Origin: Bacteroidales bacterium | GTDB taxonomy: Bacteria; Bacteroidota; Bacteroidia; Bacteroidales; Muribaculaceae | Reading direction: 5' to 3' | NCBI GenBank assembly: GCA_900769345.1 | Contig: CAAGGJ010000147.1 | Location: forward strand, 1-11,347 | Length of the DNA stretch: 11,347 nt | Part shown: one piece after another, positions 1 through 5,700 of the stretch | Layout of the letters: each line of letters begins with the position of its first letter | Numbering within the stretch: position 1 is the stretch's first letter | Notes under the pieces: model-generated | Seen by the model: only the letters and a program-made list of their open reading frames with translations | The model's database searches: none | What the model was told of the DNA's origin: nothing | Position numbers and translations under genes: made by a program

Positions 1-35
1 GCCAGAACCAAGTCTTTTCGATTAGGGGGCTTACT

Positions 36-79
36 TTTGAAAAAATAAACCCCGAAGTCCAATTTACGAGGCTTCGGGG
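36..79 (-). terminator. Intrinsic terminator for minus-strand transcription
   Basis: A perfect 8-bp stem, CCCCGAAG (50-57) with CTTCGGGG (72-79), has a 14-nt loop. Read on the minus strand, the stem is followed at once by TTTATTTTTT, the usual layout of a rho-independent terminator. The nearest minus-strand gene is lrgB, whose stop is about 440 nt upstream. It may therefore end a long-tailed lrg transcript or some RNA that I cannot define. On the plus strand no T-run follows the stem. Confidence 0.6.
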
Positions 80-168
80 AGGGTATTTATGCTCTTTGGA
101 GTTTTACCGGACAGTAATATAATTGATACTATAGTCCCCACTCTGCCCCAATAGGGGGATGAGGCAAC

Positions 169-226
169 AATCTCACACAGATTTTTGCTGATTATTCTTA
201 ATCGGTAAAATCTGTGTGAGATTTTT
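169..226 (+). terminator. Long hairpin followed by a T-run, probable plus-strand terminator
   Basis: The arms 169-185 and 207-223 form a perfect 17-bp inverted repeat (left arm AATCTCACACAGATTTT). A further GATTA/TAATC pairing (190-194 with 199-203) lies inside the loop. On the plus strand T residues run to 226, which fits a terminator for a gene lying left of the window. The left arm also contains CACAGATTT, the core of the repeat family found downstream. The hairpin may therefore be two inverted copies of that repeat rather than a dedicated terminator. Confidence 0.45.
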
Positions 227-254
227 ATTGTGTCAAGCAGTTAGTTTATTGTAT

Positions 255-490
255 CACGGATTTGCGCAAGATTTATTTTATCACGGATTTACACAATGCT
301 GGTGATTATCAGCATCTCCGAAGCTGATTTGCCGGGTGGGCGTGGCGTACACCACACCGGTCGCTTTCGCTCCCTCTGTGTGGTGCTAACCATAAATCAA
401 CGTCTCCGACGTTGCGCGGCGGTTTCCGCTGATGTGTTTTTCAAAACACAGATTTGCACAAATGTTTTAGAACACAGATTTTCACAAAAT
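255..490. repeat. Cluster of degenerate CACRGATTTnCACAA repeats around a structured body (REP/MITE-like)
   Basis: Four copies of a roughly 16-nt motif occur as two pairs: 255-269 and 282-297 (27 bp apart, CACGGATTT core), and 447-464 and 473-490 (26 bp apart, CACAGATTT core). Between the pairs lies a stretch rich in short hairpins: ATCAGC/GCTGAT (308-313/323-328), ACCACAC/GTGTGGT (351-357/378-384), AACGTC/GACGTT (399-404/408-413), GCGG/CCGC (416-419/426-429) and TGTGTTTT/AAAACACA (433-440/443-450). Such structured intergenic units are typical of REP-like or non-autonomous mobile elements. No transposase is present, so the mobile-element reading is inference. Confidence 0.45.
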
Positions 491-518
491 TCTGGATGGC
501 AAGCGGTGGGGGACTGAT

Positions 519-1214
519 TTATAGAAAATGAGAGAATATGGGTGCGAGGATTACGGTGATGATGCCGCACACCACTATCGAGAGGCTCGACATGGAGCCT
601 TCTACCACACCGAGTTCCATGGCTTTGCTTGTACCGATGGCGTGTGAAGAGGTGCCAAGCGCCACTCCGCGGGCTATGGGCTCATCGATGTGCAGCCACT
701 TGAACACTTTCTCGCCCACTATGCCGCCAAACACGCCTGTAAGAATGATTACAGCCACGGTAATCGACACATATCCGCCTAATTCCTGAGTCACGCCTAT
801 GCCTATGGCTGTGGTGATGGATTTGGGCAGGAAAGTGACATACGATGCGTGGTCGAAGCCGAAGAGCATGGCAAGCAGCAGCACTATGCACACGCTTGAG
901 AGCGCTCCTGTGATGATACCTGCCATCACTGCCTTGTAGTTGCGCTTGAGCAGTTCGAGTTGCTGATAGAGCGGGAGCGCCAAGCATATAGTGCTCGGAG
1001 TGAGAAGATAGTTTATGATGTCGGCACTGCGATTGTAGGTGTCGTAGTTGATGTCGAAAAGGAGTAATGTGCTTATCACGAGCACTATGGCTATAAAGAG
1101 AGGGTTGACCAGCGACCAGCCGGTAAGGCGTTTGAGCCACAGTCCCACGCCATAAGCCACGAGGCTGAGCAATACGCCGAAATAGATGGAGTTTTCTGCT
1201 AATTCGCCTATCAT
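519..1214 (-). CDS. lrgB: LrgB/CidB-family membrane protein
   Basis: This 231-residue polytopic membrane protein has the usual length for LrgB/CidB/YohK proteins. The family-typical segments are a central LPKSITTAIGIGVTQELGG stretch (about residues 129-147) and ARGVALGTSSHAIGTSKAME (about 181-200). Several hydrophobic segments span residues 10-26, 36-53, 97-118, 148-165 and 207-227. LrgB works with LrgA in the cytoplasmic membrane. The pair was first described as controlling murein hydrolase activity and autolysis, and homologues were later implicated in transport of pyruvate or related acids. Its ATG overlaps the lrgA stop by 4 nt (ATGA at 1211-1214), so the two are almost certainly translationally coupled. 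The exact substrate here is unknown; the family call is firm. Confidence 0.9.
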   Translation of the reverse strand: MIGELAENSIYFGVLLSLVAYGVGLWLKRLTGWSLVNPLFIAIVLVISTLLLFDINYDTYNRSADIINYLLTPSTICLALPLYQQLELLKRNYKAVMAGIITGALSSVCIVLLLAMLFGFDHASYVTFLPKSITTAIGIGVTQELGGYVSITVAVIILTGVFGGIVGEKVFKWLHIDEPIARGVALGTSSHAIGTSKAMELGVVEGSMSSLSIVVCGIITVILAPIFSHFL

Positions 1215-1570
1215 TGTCGGTTGCGTTTATTGTGTTTAATTACCCATTGTGTGGCAATAGCCGATGTAGCCATCACCACCACCGTACTTACCATTAATAT
1301 CACCACATATTGCAGCAGATTGGCTGAAATCAAGTCCCACGACTTAATAAGTCCCACAGCCGAGGGAATAAAGAGCACCGGCATTATAAGAATGAGAAAT
1401 CGGCACACTTCGGCTATGTGATGCGGCTTCACCCATTCCATCTTGAGGGCGGCAAAGAGTATGACTATGCCATAGATGCTTGCCGGAATGGGCAGGGGAA
1501 TGAAGTGGTTGAGCATCTCGCCCACAAAGGAGATGACCACAATAATCAGAAATTGATATAACAATCTCAT
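1211..1570 (-). CDS. lrgA: LrgA/CidA-family holin-like protein
   Basis: A 119-residue small membrane protein with four predicted hydrophobic segments (about 3-20, 27-42, 55-75 and 84-105) and a basic C-terminal tail (KHNKRNRQ), the shape expected for LrgA/CidA. Family-like motifs are PLPIPASIYGIVILF (about 26-40) and PVLFIPSAVGLI (about 64-75). It is the first gene of the lrgAB pair and overlaps lrgB by 4 nt. The start is the ATG at 1568-1570, and no strong Shine-Dalgarno is seen, as is usual in Bacteroidota. A 96-nt gap separates it from the upstream MBOAT gene, so it may be read from its own promoter or by read-through. Holin-like oligomerisation is family knowledge and is not visible in the sequence. 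Confidence 0.88.
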   Translation of the reverse strand: MRLLYQFLIIVVISFVGEMLNHFIPLPIPASIYGIVILFAALKMEWVKPHHIAEVCRFLILIMPVLFIPSAVGLIKSWDLISANLLQYVVILMVSTVVVMATSAIATQWVIKHNKRNRQ

Positions 1571-1666
1571 CGTTCAGTAAATGTATAGTTTATCGACCTA
1601 AAATAATCTATTTTTTCAAAACAATCTTTTAGCGCTACTCCACTCCAGTCACCACGAGGCGTGGGA

Positions 1667-3196
1667 TTAGAATTGGAAGTAGATAAAGGGCTGCACCTCG
1701 GCGCTCTTAAATTGGATTACGAGGTAAGCCATAGCCACGAGCAGAGTCACATAAGCCCACCAGGGCAGGCGCGCCATTTGGCGGCGTATATCGGTCTTAT
1801 ACGATGCCGGCACAAAGTGTAGCACATAGCCCAAAGCCATCATGGCAAGCACTTGCCAGTAGCCCACAGCCCACTGTAGAGCCACTTCGGGGTGGAACTG
1901 ATGTATAATCTGCGAAATCATAGTCACCGAGTTTGCAAAATCGGCGTTTCGGAAGAAAATCCAACAGAAGCACACAAAGTGGAATGTGATGACAATGCAT
2001 ATCAGTCGCAACACAGGGTTGGTGACGCGGCTGTCCTTGGTTTGGCGAGTGATGGCGAGCCACATCTTGTGAAATGCCAGCGCCACGCCATGAAGCAACC
2101 CCCACAGCACAAAGTTGAGCGAAGCGCCGTGCCACAATCCGCCGAGCAGCATAGTGACGATGAGGTTGATGTAGCGGCGCACACGACCTTTGCGGTTGCC
2201 GCCGAGCGATATATACAAGTAATCCTTGAGCCACGACGAGAGCGATATGTGCCAACGGCGCCAAAAGTCGGTAATCGACGTAGCCTTATACGGGCTGTTG
2301 AAGTTGATATTGAATCGGAATCCCAAAAGCAGCGCCAGACCTATAGCCATATCGCTATAACCCGAGAAGTCGCAATAGATCTGCAGGGCATAGCCATATA
2401 TGCCCATAAGGTTTTCAAAACCCGAGTAAAGCGAGGGATTGTCGAAGATTCGTTCCACAAAGTTGATGCTGATATAGTCGGAAATCACTATCTTCTTGAT
2501 AGCTCCGCTCACTATATACATCACGCCGGTGCCGAGCATCGAGCGAGTGACAAAGAGCGGACGACGAATCTGCGGAATAAAGTCGCGAGCGCGCACAATA
2601 GGGCCTGCCACGAGTTGGGGGAAGAACGATACGTAGAAAGCATAGTCGAGCAAGCGATTGAGGGGCTCTATTCGGCGGCGATAGACATCGATGGTGTAAC
2701 TCAGCGATTGGAAAGTAAAGAAACTGATGCCCACCGGCAAGAAAATGTCGAAAGCCTCGAAGTGCAGTCCGCGCATGTCGGCTATAATCTGAGCGAAGAA
2801 GTTGGTGTACTTAAAGAAAGCGAGCAAACCCAGATTGACCGATACGGAAGTCGCCATAAGCCATCGGCGAGCGCTCTGCGAAGTGGCAGCAGCCATACGC
2901 CGAGCCACAGTGAAGTCGGTGAGCGTCACTACAGCCAGCAGCACAAAGTAGAGTCCGCTGCTCTTATAGTAGAAATAGTAGGAAAAGAGGGTTACGAAAA
3001 TCAGTCGCAAAGTATCGGCTTTCTTCAAGCAGCCGTAGATGACATAAAATGCGGCAAAGAGGAACATAAAGATTCCTGTAGTGAACATCATAGGTTCGTG
3101 AGGATTGTAGAGAAACAATCGCCACGACGCTTGAAGTTCGCCCCATATTTGGGTGGCATAACCGATGATAATATCTAAAAATTGCTGCATTTCCAT
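1667..3196 (-). CDS. MBOAT-family O-acyltransferase (AlgI/PatA-like)
   Basis: A 509-residue, highly hydrophobic protein of typical AlgI length. The diagnostic pieces appear in order: LPVGISFFTFQSLSY (153-167), QIYCDFSGYSDMAIG (272-286), FWRRWHISLSSWLKDYLY (311-328, with conserved His316) and GGLWHGASLNFVLWG (352-366), where His356 is the expected catalytic histidine of the MBOAT fold. These proteins take an acetyl group from a cytoplasmic donor and pass it across the membrane for O-acetylation of an exported glycan such as alginate, peptidoglycan or another polysaccharide. The gene lies 21 nt after an SGNH hydrolase-like gene on the same strand, matching MBOAT/SGNH two-component O-acetylation systems. 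The start ATG at 3194-3196 is followed two codons later by another ATG; either could be used. The acceptor glycan cannot be read from the sequence. Confidence 0.9.
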   Translation of the reverse strand: MEMQQFLDIIIGYATQIWGELQASWRLFLYNPHEPMMFTTGIFMFLFAAFYVIYGCLKKADTLRLIFVTLFSYYFYYKSSGLYFVLLAVVTLTDFTVARRMAAATSQSARRWLMATSVSVNLGLLAFFKYTNFFAQIIADMRGLHFEAFDIFLPVGISFFTFQSLSYTIDVYRRRIEPLNRLLDYAFYVSFFPQLVAGPIVRARDFIPQIRRPLFVTRSMLGTGVMYIVSGAIKKIVISDYISINFVERIFDNPSLYSGFENLMGIYGYALQIYCDFSGYSDMAIGLALLLGFRFNINFNSPYKATSITDFWRRWHISLSSWLKDYLYISLGGNRKGRVRRYINLIVTMLLGGLWHGASLNFVLWGLLHGVALAFHKMWLAITRQTKDSRVTNPVLRLICIVITFHFVCFCWIFFRNADFANSVTMISQIIHQFHPEVALQWAVGYWQVLAMMALGYVLHFVPASYKTDIRRQMARLPWWAYVTLLVAMAYLVIQFKSAEVQPFIYFQF

Positions 3197-3217
3197 TTGT
3201 AGTATTTTCTCGTTGAC

Positions 3218-4588
3218 TTATTCAGCCTCATACTCCAGTCGGCGCTTATAATTGTCGAAACCGGCGTCGATGGCATCGAACAGCAGTTCAGCCAGGTCGC
3301 GACCGCCGAGGAAGTTGATGTGAGTGTAGTCGAGATTGGCTTTACGAGGCTTGCCGTTAACCATCTTGCTTATGCTACCGCTTCCGCCCATAGCCACATA
3401 AAGATTCCAGAACGCCACCTCCTGCTCGCTTGCCACATGCTGCTGCTCAGCCATGAGTTCGCGAATGCCGCGCATAGTGCGCATCTCGCCATCCACGCGT
3501 TGTTCGCGGTCGCCCACGCCCACTATCAGTATGCCCGTATTGGGCATGCAGCGCTTTATTTGCGCTACCGATTCTTGCAATTGCCGGCCATATTTCGAGT
3601 AGTTGGTCTGTCGATCGTTTGCCACATTGAGTCCGTACATCAGTATCACGAGGTCGTAATGGCGCAAGCGGTCGAACTCGCGAAGCATCGATTCCTGCAG
3701 TTGGGCTATGTGCGTACCTGAGCAACCACGCAGCGAGAAATTATCTACCACCACGCCCTGAGCGGGGTCCATAGTGGCGCCAAAGAATGTCACGCCGCTG
3801 CCACCGCGAGCCACATCGTAGCGCACGCTACCTATCTTGCCGTCGACGGTGATTTTTTGCATCTCATCACTGCCCGACACCTCATAGGAGGTGCCCTCAC
3901 CGCCGTTGATGCTCACCGTGATGGTGTTGTCGATGGGTGAAACGAAGTAGACCGACGACTGCGAGCAGGTGTCTAATCGAGCATAATATTTTTTTTGACC
4001 GCGAAGGTCGGTATGAGCCTTGCCTTGGCAAGTGAAATACACGCCGGAGATAATAGAGCGCGACGGAGCATATCCGCTCGGAGTGGCGGCAGTGTGAGTG
4101 TCCCATCCATCGAAGTAGTGACGCACCGAGCGTCGAAATCCGGCTATATCACTCATCATAGGCACCAATCCCACGCCGCTGCCGCCAAAATGCTCTTGAA
4201 GCAATTGGCGCAAATCGGCAGAGAGGATATCGCCTTCGATATAAGAGTCGCCGAGCATGGCTATGCGCACTGCACGACCCAGATTTTTGCGATTCTGCAA
4301 TGCCTCGTAGAGCGGAATCATTCCGCTGCGACCCGTGCTGTAGTCGTCGATACATTCCACGCCGGCACGGCAGGTGTCGACGTAAGCCGGCTTAGCCGGT
4401 TTTACTGCTGCTGCAGGCTCTATAGCAGGCTCTATATCGGGCGATTTATGCAATTGGCTCAACAAATCGACCTTGCGGAGACTTATGCCCGAAAACTCAA
4501 TTTCGGGAAGCCACGACATAGCACCGAGCAATGCTATAGCCACCACTACCATGGCTATTCCTTGCCATATATAATTCGTTCTTTTCAA
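3218..4588 (-). CDS. Membrane-anchored SGNH/GDSL-type hydrolase or O-acetyltransferase, partner of the MBOAT gene
   Basis: This 456-residue protein begins with a short basic stretch and a hydrophobic segment (about residues 9-27), a signal anchor that puts the rest in the periplasm. A low-complexity Pro/Ala/Glu linker follows (about 50-68). SGNH blocks are clear: GDSYIEGD (113-120, nucleophile Ser115), a possible block II glycine in NFSLRGCSG (about Gly288), YGLNVAND (318-325, Asn321) and DYTHINFLG (420-428, Asp420 and His423). Blocks I and II are far apart, with a beta-rich insert of roughly 130 residues (about 155-285), reminiscent of the extra carbohydrate-binding-like insert in some peptidoglycan O-acetyl esterases. 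With the adjacent MBOAT gene, the likely role is transfer to, or removal of acetyl from, an envelope glycan; direction and substrate are unresolved. The start appears to be TTG (4586-4588): no ATG lies between it and the upstream in-frame stop, and starting at Met13 would remove the positive N-terminus. Confidence 0.82.
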   Translation of the reverse strand: MKRTNYIWQGIAMVVVAIALLGAMSWLPEIEFSGISLRKVDLLSQLHKSPDIEPAIEPAAAVKPAKPAYVDTCRAGVECIDDYSTGRSGMIPLYEALQNRKNLGRAVRIAMLGDSYIEGDILSADLRQLLQEHFGGSGVGLVPMMSDIAGFRRSVRHYFDGWDTHTAATPSGYAPSRSIISGVYFTCQGKAHTDLRGQKKYYARLDTCSQSSVYFVSPIDNTITVSINGGEGTSYEVSGSDEMQKITVDGKIGSVRYDVARGGSGVTFFGATMDPAQGVVVDNFSLRGCSGTHIAQLQESMLREFDRLRHYDLVILMYGLNVANDRQTNYSKYGRQLQESVAQIKRCMPNTGILIVGVGDREQRVDGEMRTMRGIRELMAEQQHVASEQEVAFWNLYVAMGGSGSISKMVNGKPRKANLDYTHINFLGGRDLAELLFDAIDAGFDNYKRRLEYEAE

Positions 4589-4617
4589 AATTTCTTCTTC
4601 GTTTGCAAAACTTCGCG

Positions 4618-4625
4618 CAAAATTA
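4618..4625 (-). promoter_or_regulatory. Candidate -7 element for the minus-strand SGNH/MBOAT operon
   Basis: On the minus strand, 4625-4618 reads TAATTTTG, an exact match to the Bacteroidota -7 consensus TAnnTTTG. It lies about 30 nt upstream of the TTG start, giving a leader of roughly 20-25 nt. No good TTTG -33 element is seen at the expected distance, so the call rests on the -7 box and position alone. Confidence 0.35.
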
Positions 4626-4691
4626 CTAAAAATCCATTACATAAATGAATGTATCATCAAGTAATTTCGGCCTATATATTATTTTGAATAC

Positions 4692-4713
4692 TTGTTTTGT
4701 TATATCAAAACAA
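4692..4713. promoter_or_regulatory. Palindromic operator over the higBA -33 element
   Basis: TTGTTTTG (4692-4699) and CAAAACAA (4706-4713) form a perfect 8-bp inverted repeat around TTATAT. The central TATA is itself palindromic, so the 22-bp site is symmetric except for one T/T pair (4700 and 4705). It overlaps the -33 TTTG of the promoter. This is where an autorepressing HTH antitoxin dimer would be expected to bind. Binding is inferred. Confidence 0.6.
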
Positions 4714-4726
4714 ATTGCTATCTTTG
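4696..4726 (+). promoter_or_regulatory. Bacteroidota-type promoter of the higB-higA operon
   Basis: TTTG at 4696-4699, a 19-nt spacer and TATCTTTG at 4719-4726 match the -33/-7 consensus (TTTG, N19, TAnnTTTG) exactly. Transcription would begin near 4733, giving a leader of about a dozen nucleotides to the ATG at 4746. The promoter also argues against the earlier in-frame start at 4692, which would place coding sequence across it. Confidence 0.75.
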
Positions 4727-4745
4727 CATTATAAAAAATAACTAT

Positions 4746-5078
4746 ATGAATCCGAATAAAAGATTTGAGGTCATGTATCTTGAAGAGGCAATTAAGTTCC
4801 TCAATACTCTTGATGTTAAGGTAAAAGATAAAATACTCTATGACATAATGAAGTCTCAGTATGAAATCAACAATGAGTTATTCAAGAAACTGACTGATAA
4901 TATCTGGGAGTTTCGCACTCGTTATCAAGGTATAGCCTACCGATTACTCGCATTTTGGGATAAAGACACAAAAGCTCTTGTAATAGCGACTCACGGGTTT
5001 ATAAAGAAAAAGCAAAAGACTCCGCCTAATGAGATTAAGAGAGCCGAAGATTTAATGAAAAAGTATTATGAACGATAA
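4746..5078 (+). CDS. higB: HigB-like toxin, RelE/ParE superfamily (Gp49-like)
   Basis: A 110-residue basic protein of the size and pattern of Gp49-like HigB toxins. The family-like core is NIWEFRTRYQGIAYRLLAFW (about 52-71), followed by a beta strand and ATHGFIKKKQKTPPNEI (about 81-97) and a Lys/Arg-rich C-terminus. Members are ribosome-dependent mRNA interferases; that activity is family knowledge. I chose the ATG at 4746-4748 rather than the in-frame codon at 4692 because the promoter and operator lie between them. The toxin gene comes first and overlaps the antitoxin gene by 11 nt, the usual HigBA order. Base composition is clearly more AT-rich than the flanking metabolic genes, suggesting acquisition by transfer. 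Confidence 0.85.
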   Translation: MNPNKRFEVMYLEEAIKFLNTLDVKVKDKILYDIMKSQYEINNELFKKLTDNIWEFRTRYQGIAYRLLAFWDKDTKALVIATHGFIKKKQKTPPNEIKRAEDLMKKYYER

Positions 5079-5406
5079 ATCGAATAAAGAAATGGAGAAG
5101 ATGAAAGTGTACACACAAGAGGAAGCTCTTGACTTAACTCTTGGTAAAAAAGGCACTCCGGAACGTGATGCCTATGATGCTAAAGTTGAGGACTATCTCG
5201 TTGGTCTTGCTATTCGTAGGGCAAGAGAATCAAGGAACCTCACTCAGGAGCAACTTGGAGAACGCATCGGTGTTCAAAGAGCAAGAATATGCAGTATTGA
5301 AAAGGGTGTAAATCTACGTCTTTCAACCTTGCGTAGAATTTTCAAAGCTCTTGATATAGAAGTAAAACTTGATATTGAAAATATGCAAAGCATTGTTCTT
5401 TGCTAA
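5068..5406 (+). CDS. higA: HigA-like antitoxin, XRE-family HTH regulator
   Basis: A 112-residue protein with a Cro/C1-type helix-turn-helix at about residues 46-100. LAIRRARESRNLTQEQLGER (about 47-66) leads into the recognition region IGVQRARICSIEKG (about 67-80) and closes with LSTLRRIFKALDIEVKL. It should neutralise the HigB-like toxin and repress the shared promoter through the palindrome at 4692-4713. The ATG at 5068 lies inside the last codons of the toxin gene, consistent with translational coupling. Met9 (5092) and Met12 (5101, preceded by a GGAG-like sequence) are alternative starts that would keep the DNA-binding domain. A small hairpin, GCAAAG/CTTTGC (5385-5390/5398-5403), sits at the very end of the coding sequence. 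Confidence 0.85.
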   Translation: MNDKSNKEMEKMKVYTQEEALDLTLGKKGTPERDAYDAKVEDYLVGLAIRRARESRNLTQEQLGERIGVQRARICSIEKGVNLRLSTLRRIFKALDIEVKLDIENMQSIVLC

Positions 5407-5415
5407 TAGACGTTT

Positions 5416-5477
5416 GCATTGTGATACGATATTGAAGATATTCTTTTCAATATGGCTTCACAATGCTTTTTCTTTAA
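5416..5477 (+). terminator. Intrinsic terminator of higBA
   Basis: A two-part hairpin pairs GCATTGTGA (5416-5424) with TCACAATGC (5458-5466). Inside it, ATATTGAA (5429-5436) pairs with TTCAATAT (5446-5453). On the plus strand it is followed directly by TTTTTCTTT. It begins 9 nt after the higA stop codon. The left-arm motif GCATTGT also occurs at 5390-5396 inside the end of higA, so an alternative fold is possible. Confidence 0.75.
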
Positions 5478-5631
5478 TAATTTCGTCTTCCATATCAGTG
5501 TGAAGATTATGAATCTTCCGGAAGTAACATATTTCATATAAAAGTAACATTGCTATCACACAAGCAGCAAAAAGCAAAAATATTATGCCTCGAATGGCAA
5601 TTTTCTGTCATTCTTTTTGTTCTTGTGGCAT
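5458..5631 (-). pseudogene. Interrupted frame for a small single-pass membrane protein
   Basis: On the minus strand an ATG at 5629-5631 opens MPQEQKE, meets an in-frame TGA, and continues in the same frame for 49 codons to a TGA at 5458-5460. The continuation has one strong hydrophobic segment (IIFLLFAACVIAMLLLYE) followed by a basic stretch (YFRKIHNLH) and an acidic, lysine-rich tail, the layout of a small single-spanning membrane protein. With the first TGA read through, the product would be 57 residues. It could be a decayed gene, a shorter gene using a non-ATG start after the stop, or chance in AT-rich DNA. I see no minus-strand promoter upstream, the start lies inside the proB promoter spacer, and I recognise no family. 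Confidence 0.25.
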
Positions 5632-5646
5632 AAAGTGCTATTTTTG
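5616..5646 (+). promoter_or_regulatory. Bacteroidota-type promoter of proB
   Basis: TTTG (5616-5619), exactly 19 nt, then TATTTTTG (5639-5646) fits the TTTG/TAnnTTTG consensus without mismatch. Initiation near 5653 would give a leader of about 48 nt before the proB ATG. No operator-like palindrome is obvious across it. Confidence 0.7.
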
Positions 5647-5700
5647 CATTAACATAAACGCGAACACTGCTGATGTTTCGATAAACCAATCATAATAACA

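Larger units (their letters stand above)
1..518. other. Left-end intergenic region without a convincing gene
   Basis: I find no reading frame here that looks like a protein. The only long frame (296-517, plus) lies across short repeats and hairpins and has no family resemblance. The region instead holds a CCCC/GGGG hairpin (146-149/154-157), two larger hairpins listed separately, and a cluster of degenerate CACRGATTT repeats. Two short plus-strand frames run in from the left edge, one stopping at 46-48 and one at 120-122. Either could be the tail of a gene lying mostly outside the window, but too little is present to judge. Confidence 0.6.

Noticed and set aside
1..122. Possible gene tails entering from the left edge (stop at 46-48 or at 120-122)
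   Set aside because: Only 15 and 39 codons are visible, the second crosses a strong minus-strand terminator, and neither can be assigned to a family.
255..490. CRISPR array reading of the repeats
   Set aside because: The repeats are degenerate, spacers are irregular and too short, and no cas gene is present.
296..517. Plus-strand 73-codon open frame in the left intergenic region
   Set aside because: It runs across the repeat pairs and hairpins, has no promoter of the local type and no protein-like composition.
1652..1664. CCACG/CGTGG hairpin after the MBOAT gene as a terminator
   Set aside because: Stem is only 5 bp and no T-run follows on the minus strand.
1892..3178. Plus-strand 428-codon frame opposite the MBOAT gene
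   Set aside because: The minus-strand frame has unmistakable MBOAT motifs; the plus-strand translation is hydrophilic, lacks motifs and is a codon-bias shadow.
3995..4648. Plus-strand 217-codon frame opposite the SGNH gene
   Set aside because: Antisense to a gene with clear catalytic blocks; the translation is histidine-rich and shows no domain.
4692..4745. N-terminal extension of the HigB-like toxin
   Set aside because: It would translate the operator and promoter; family length fits the ATG at 4746.
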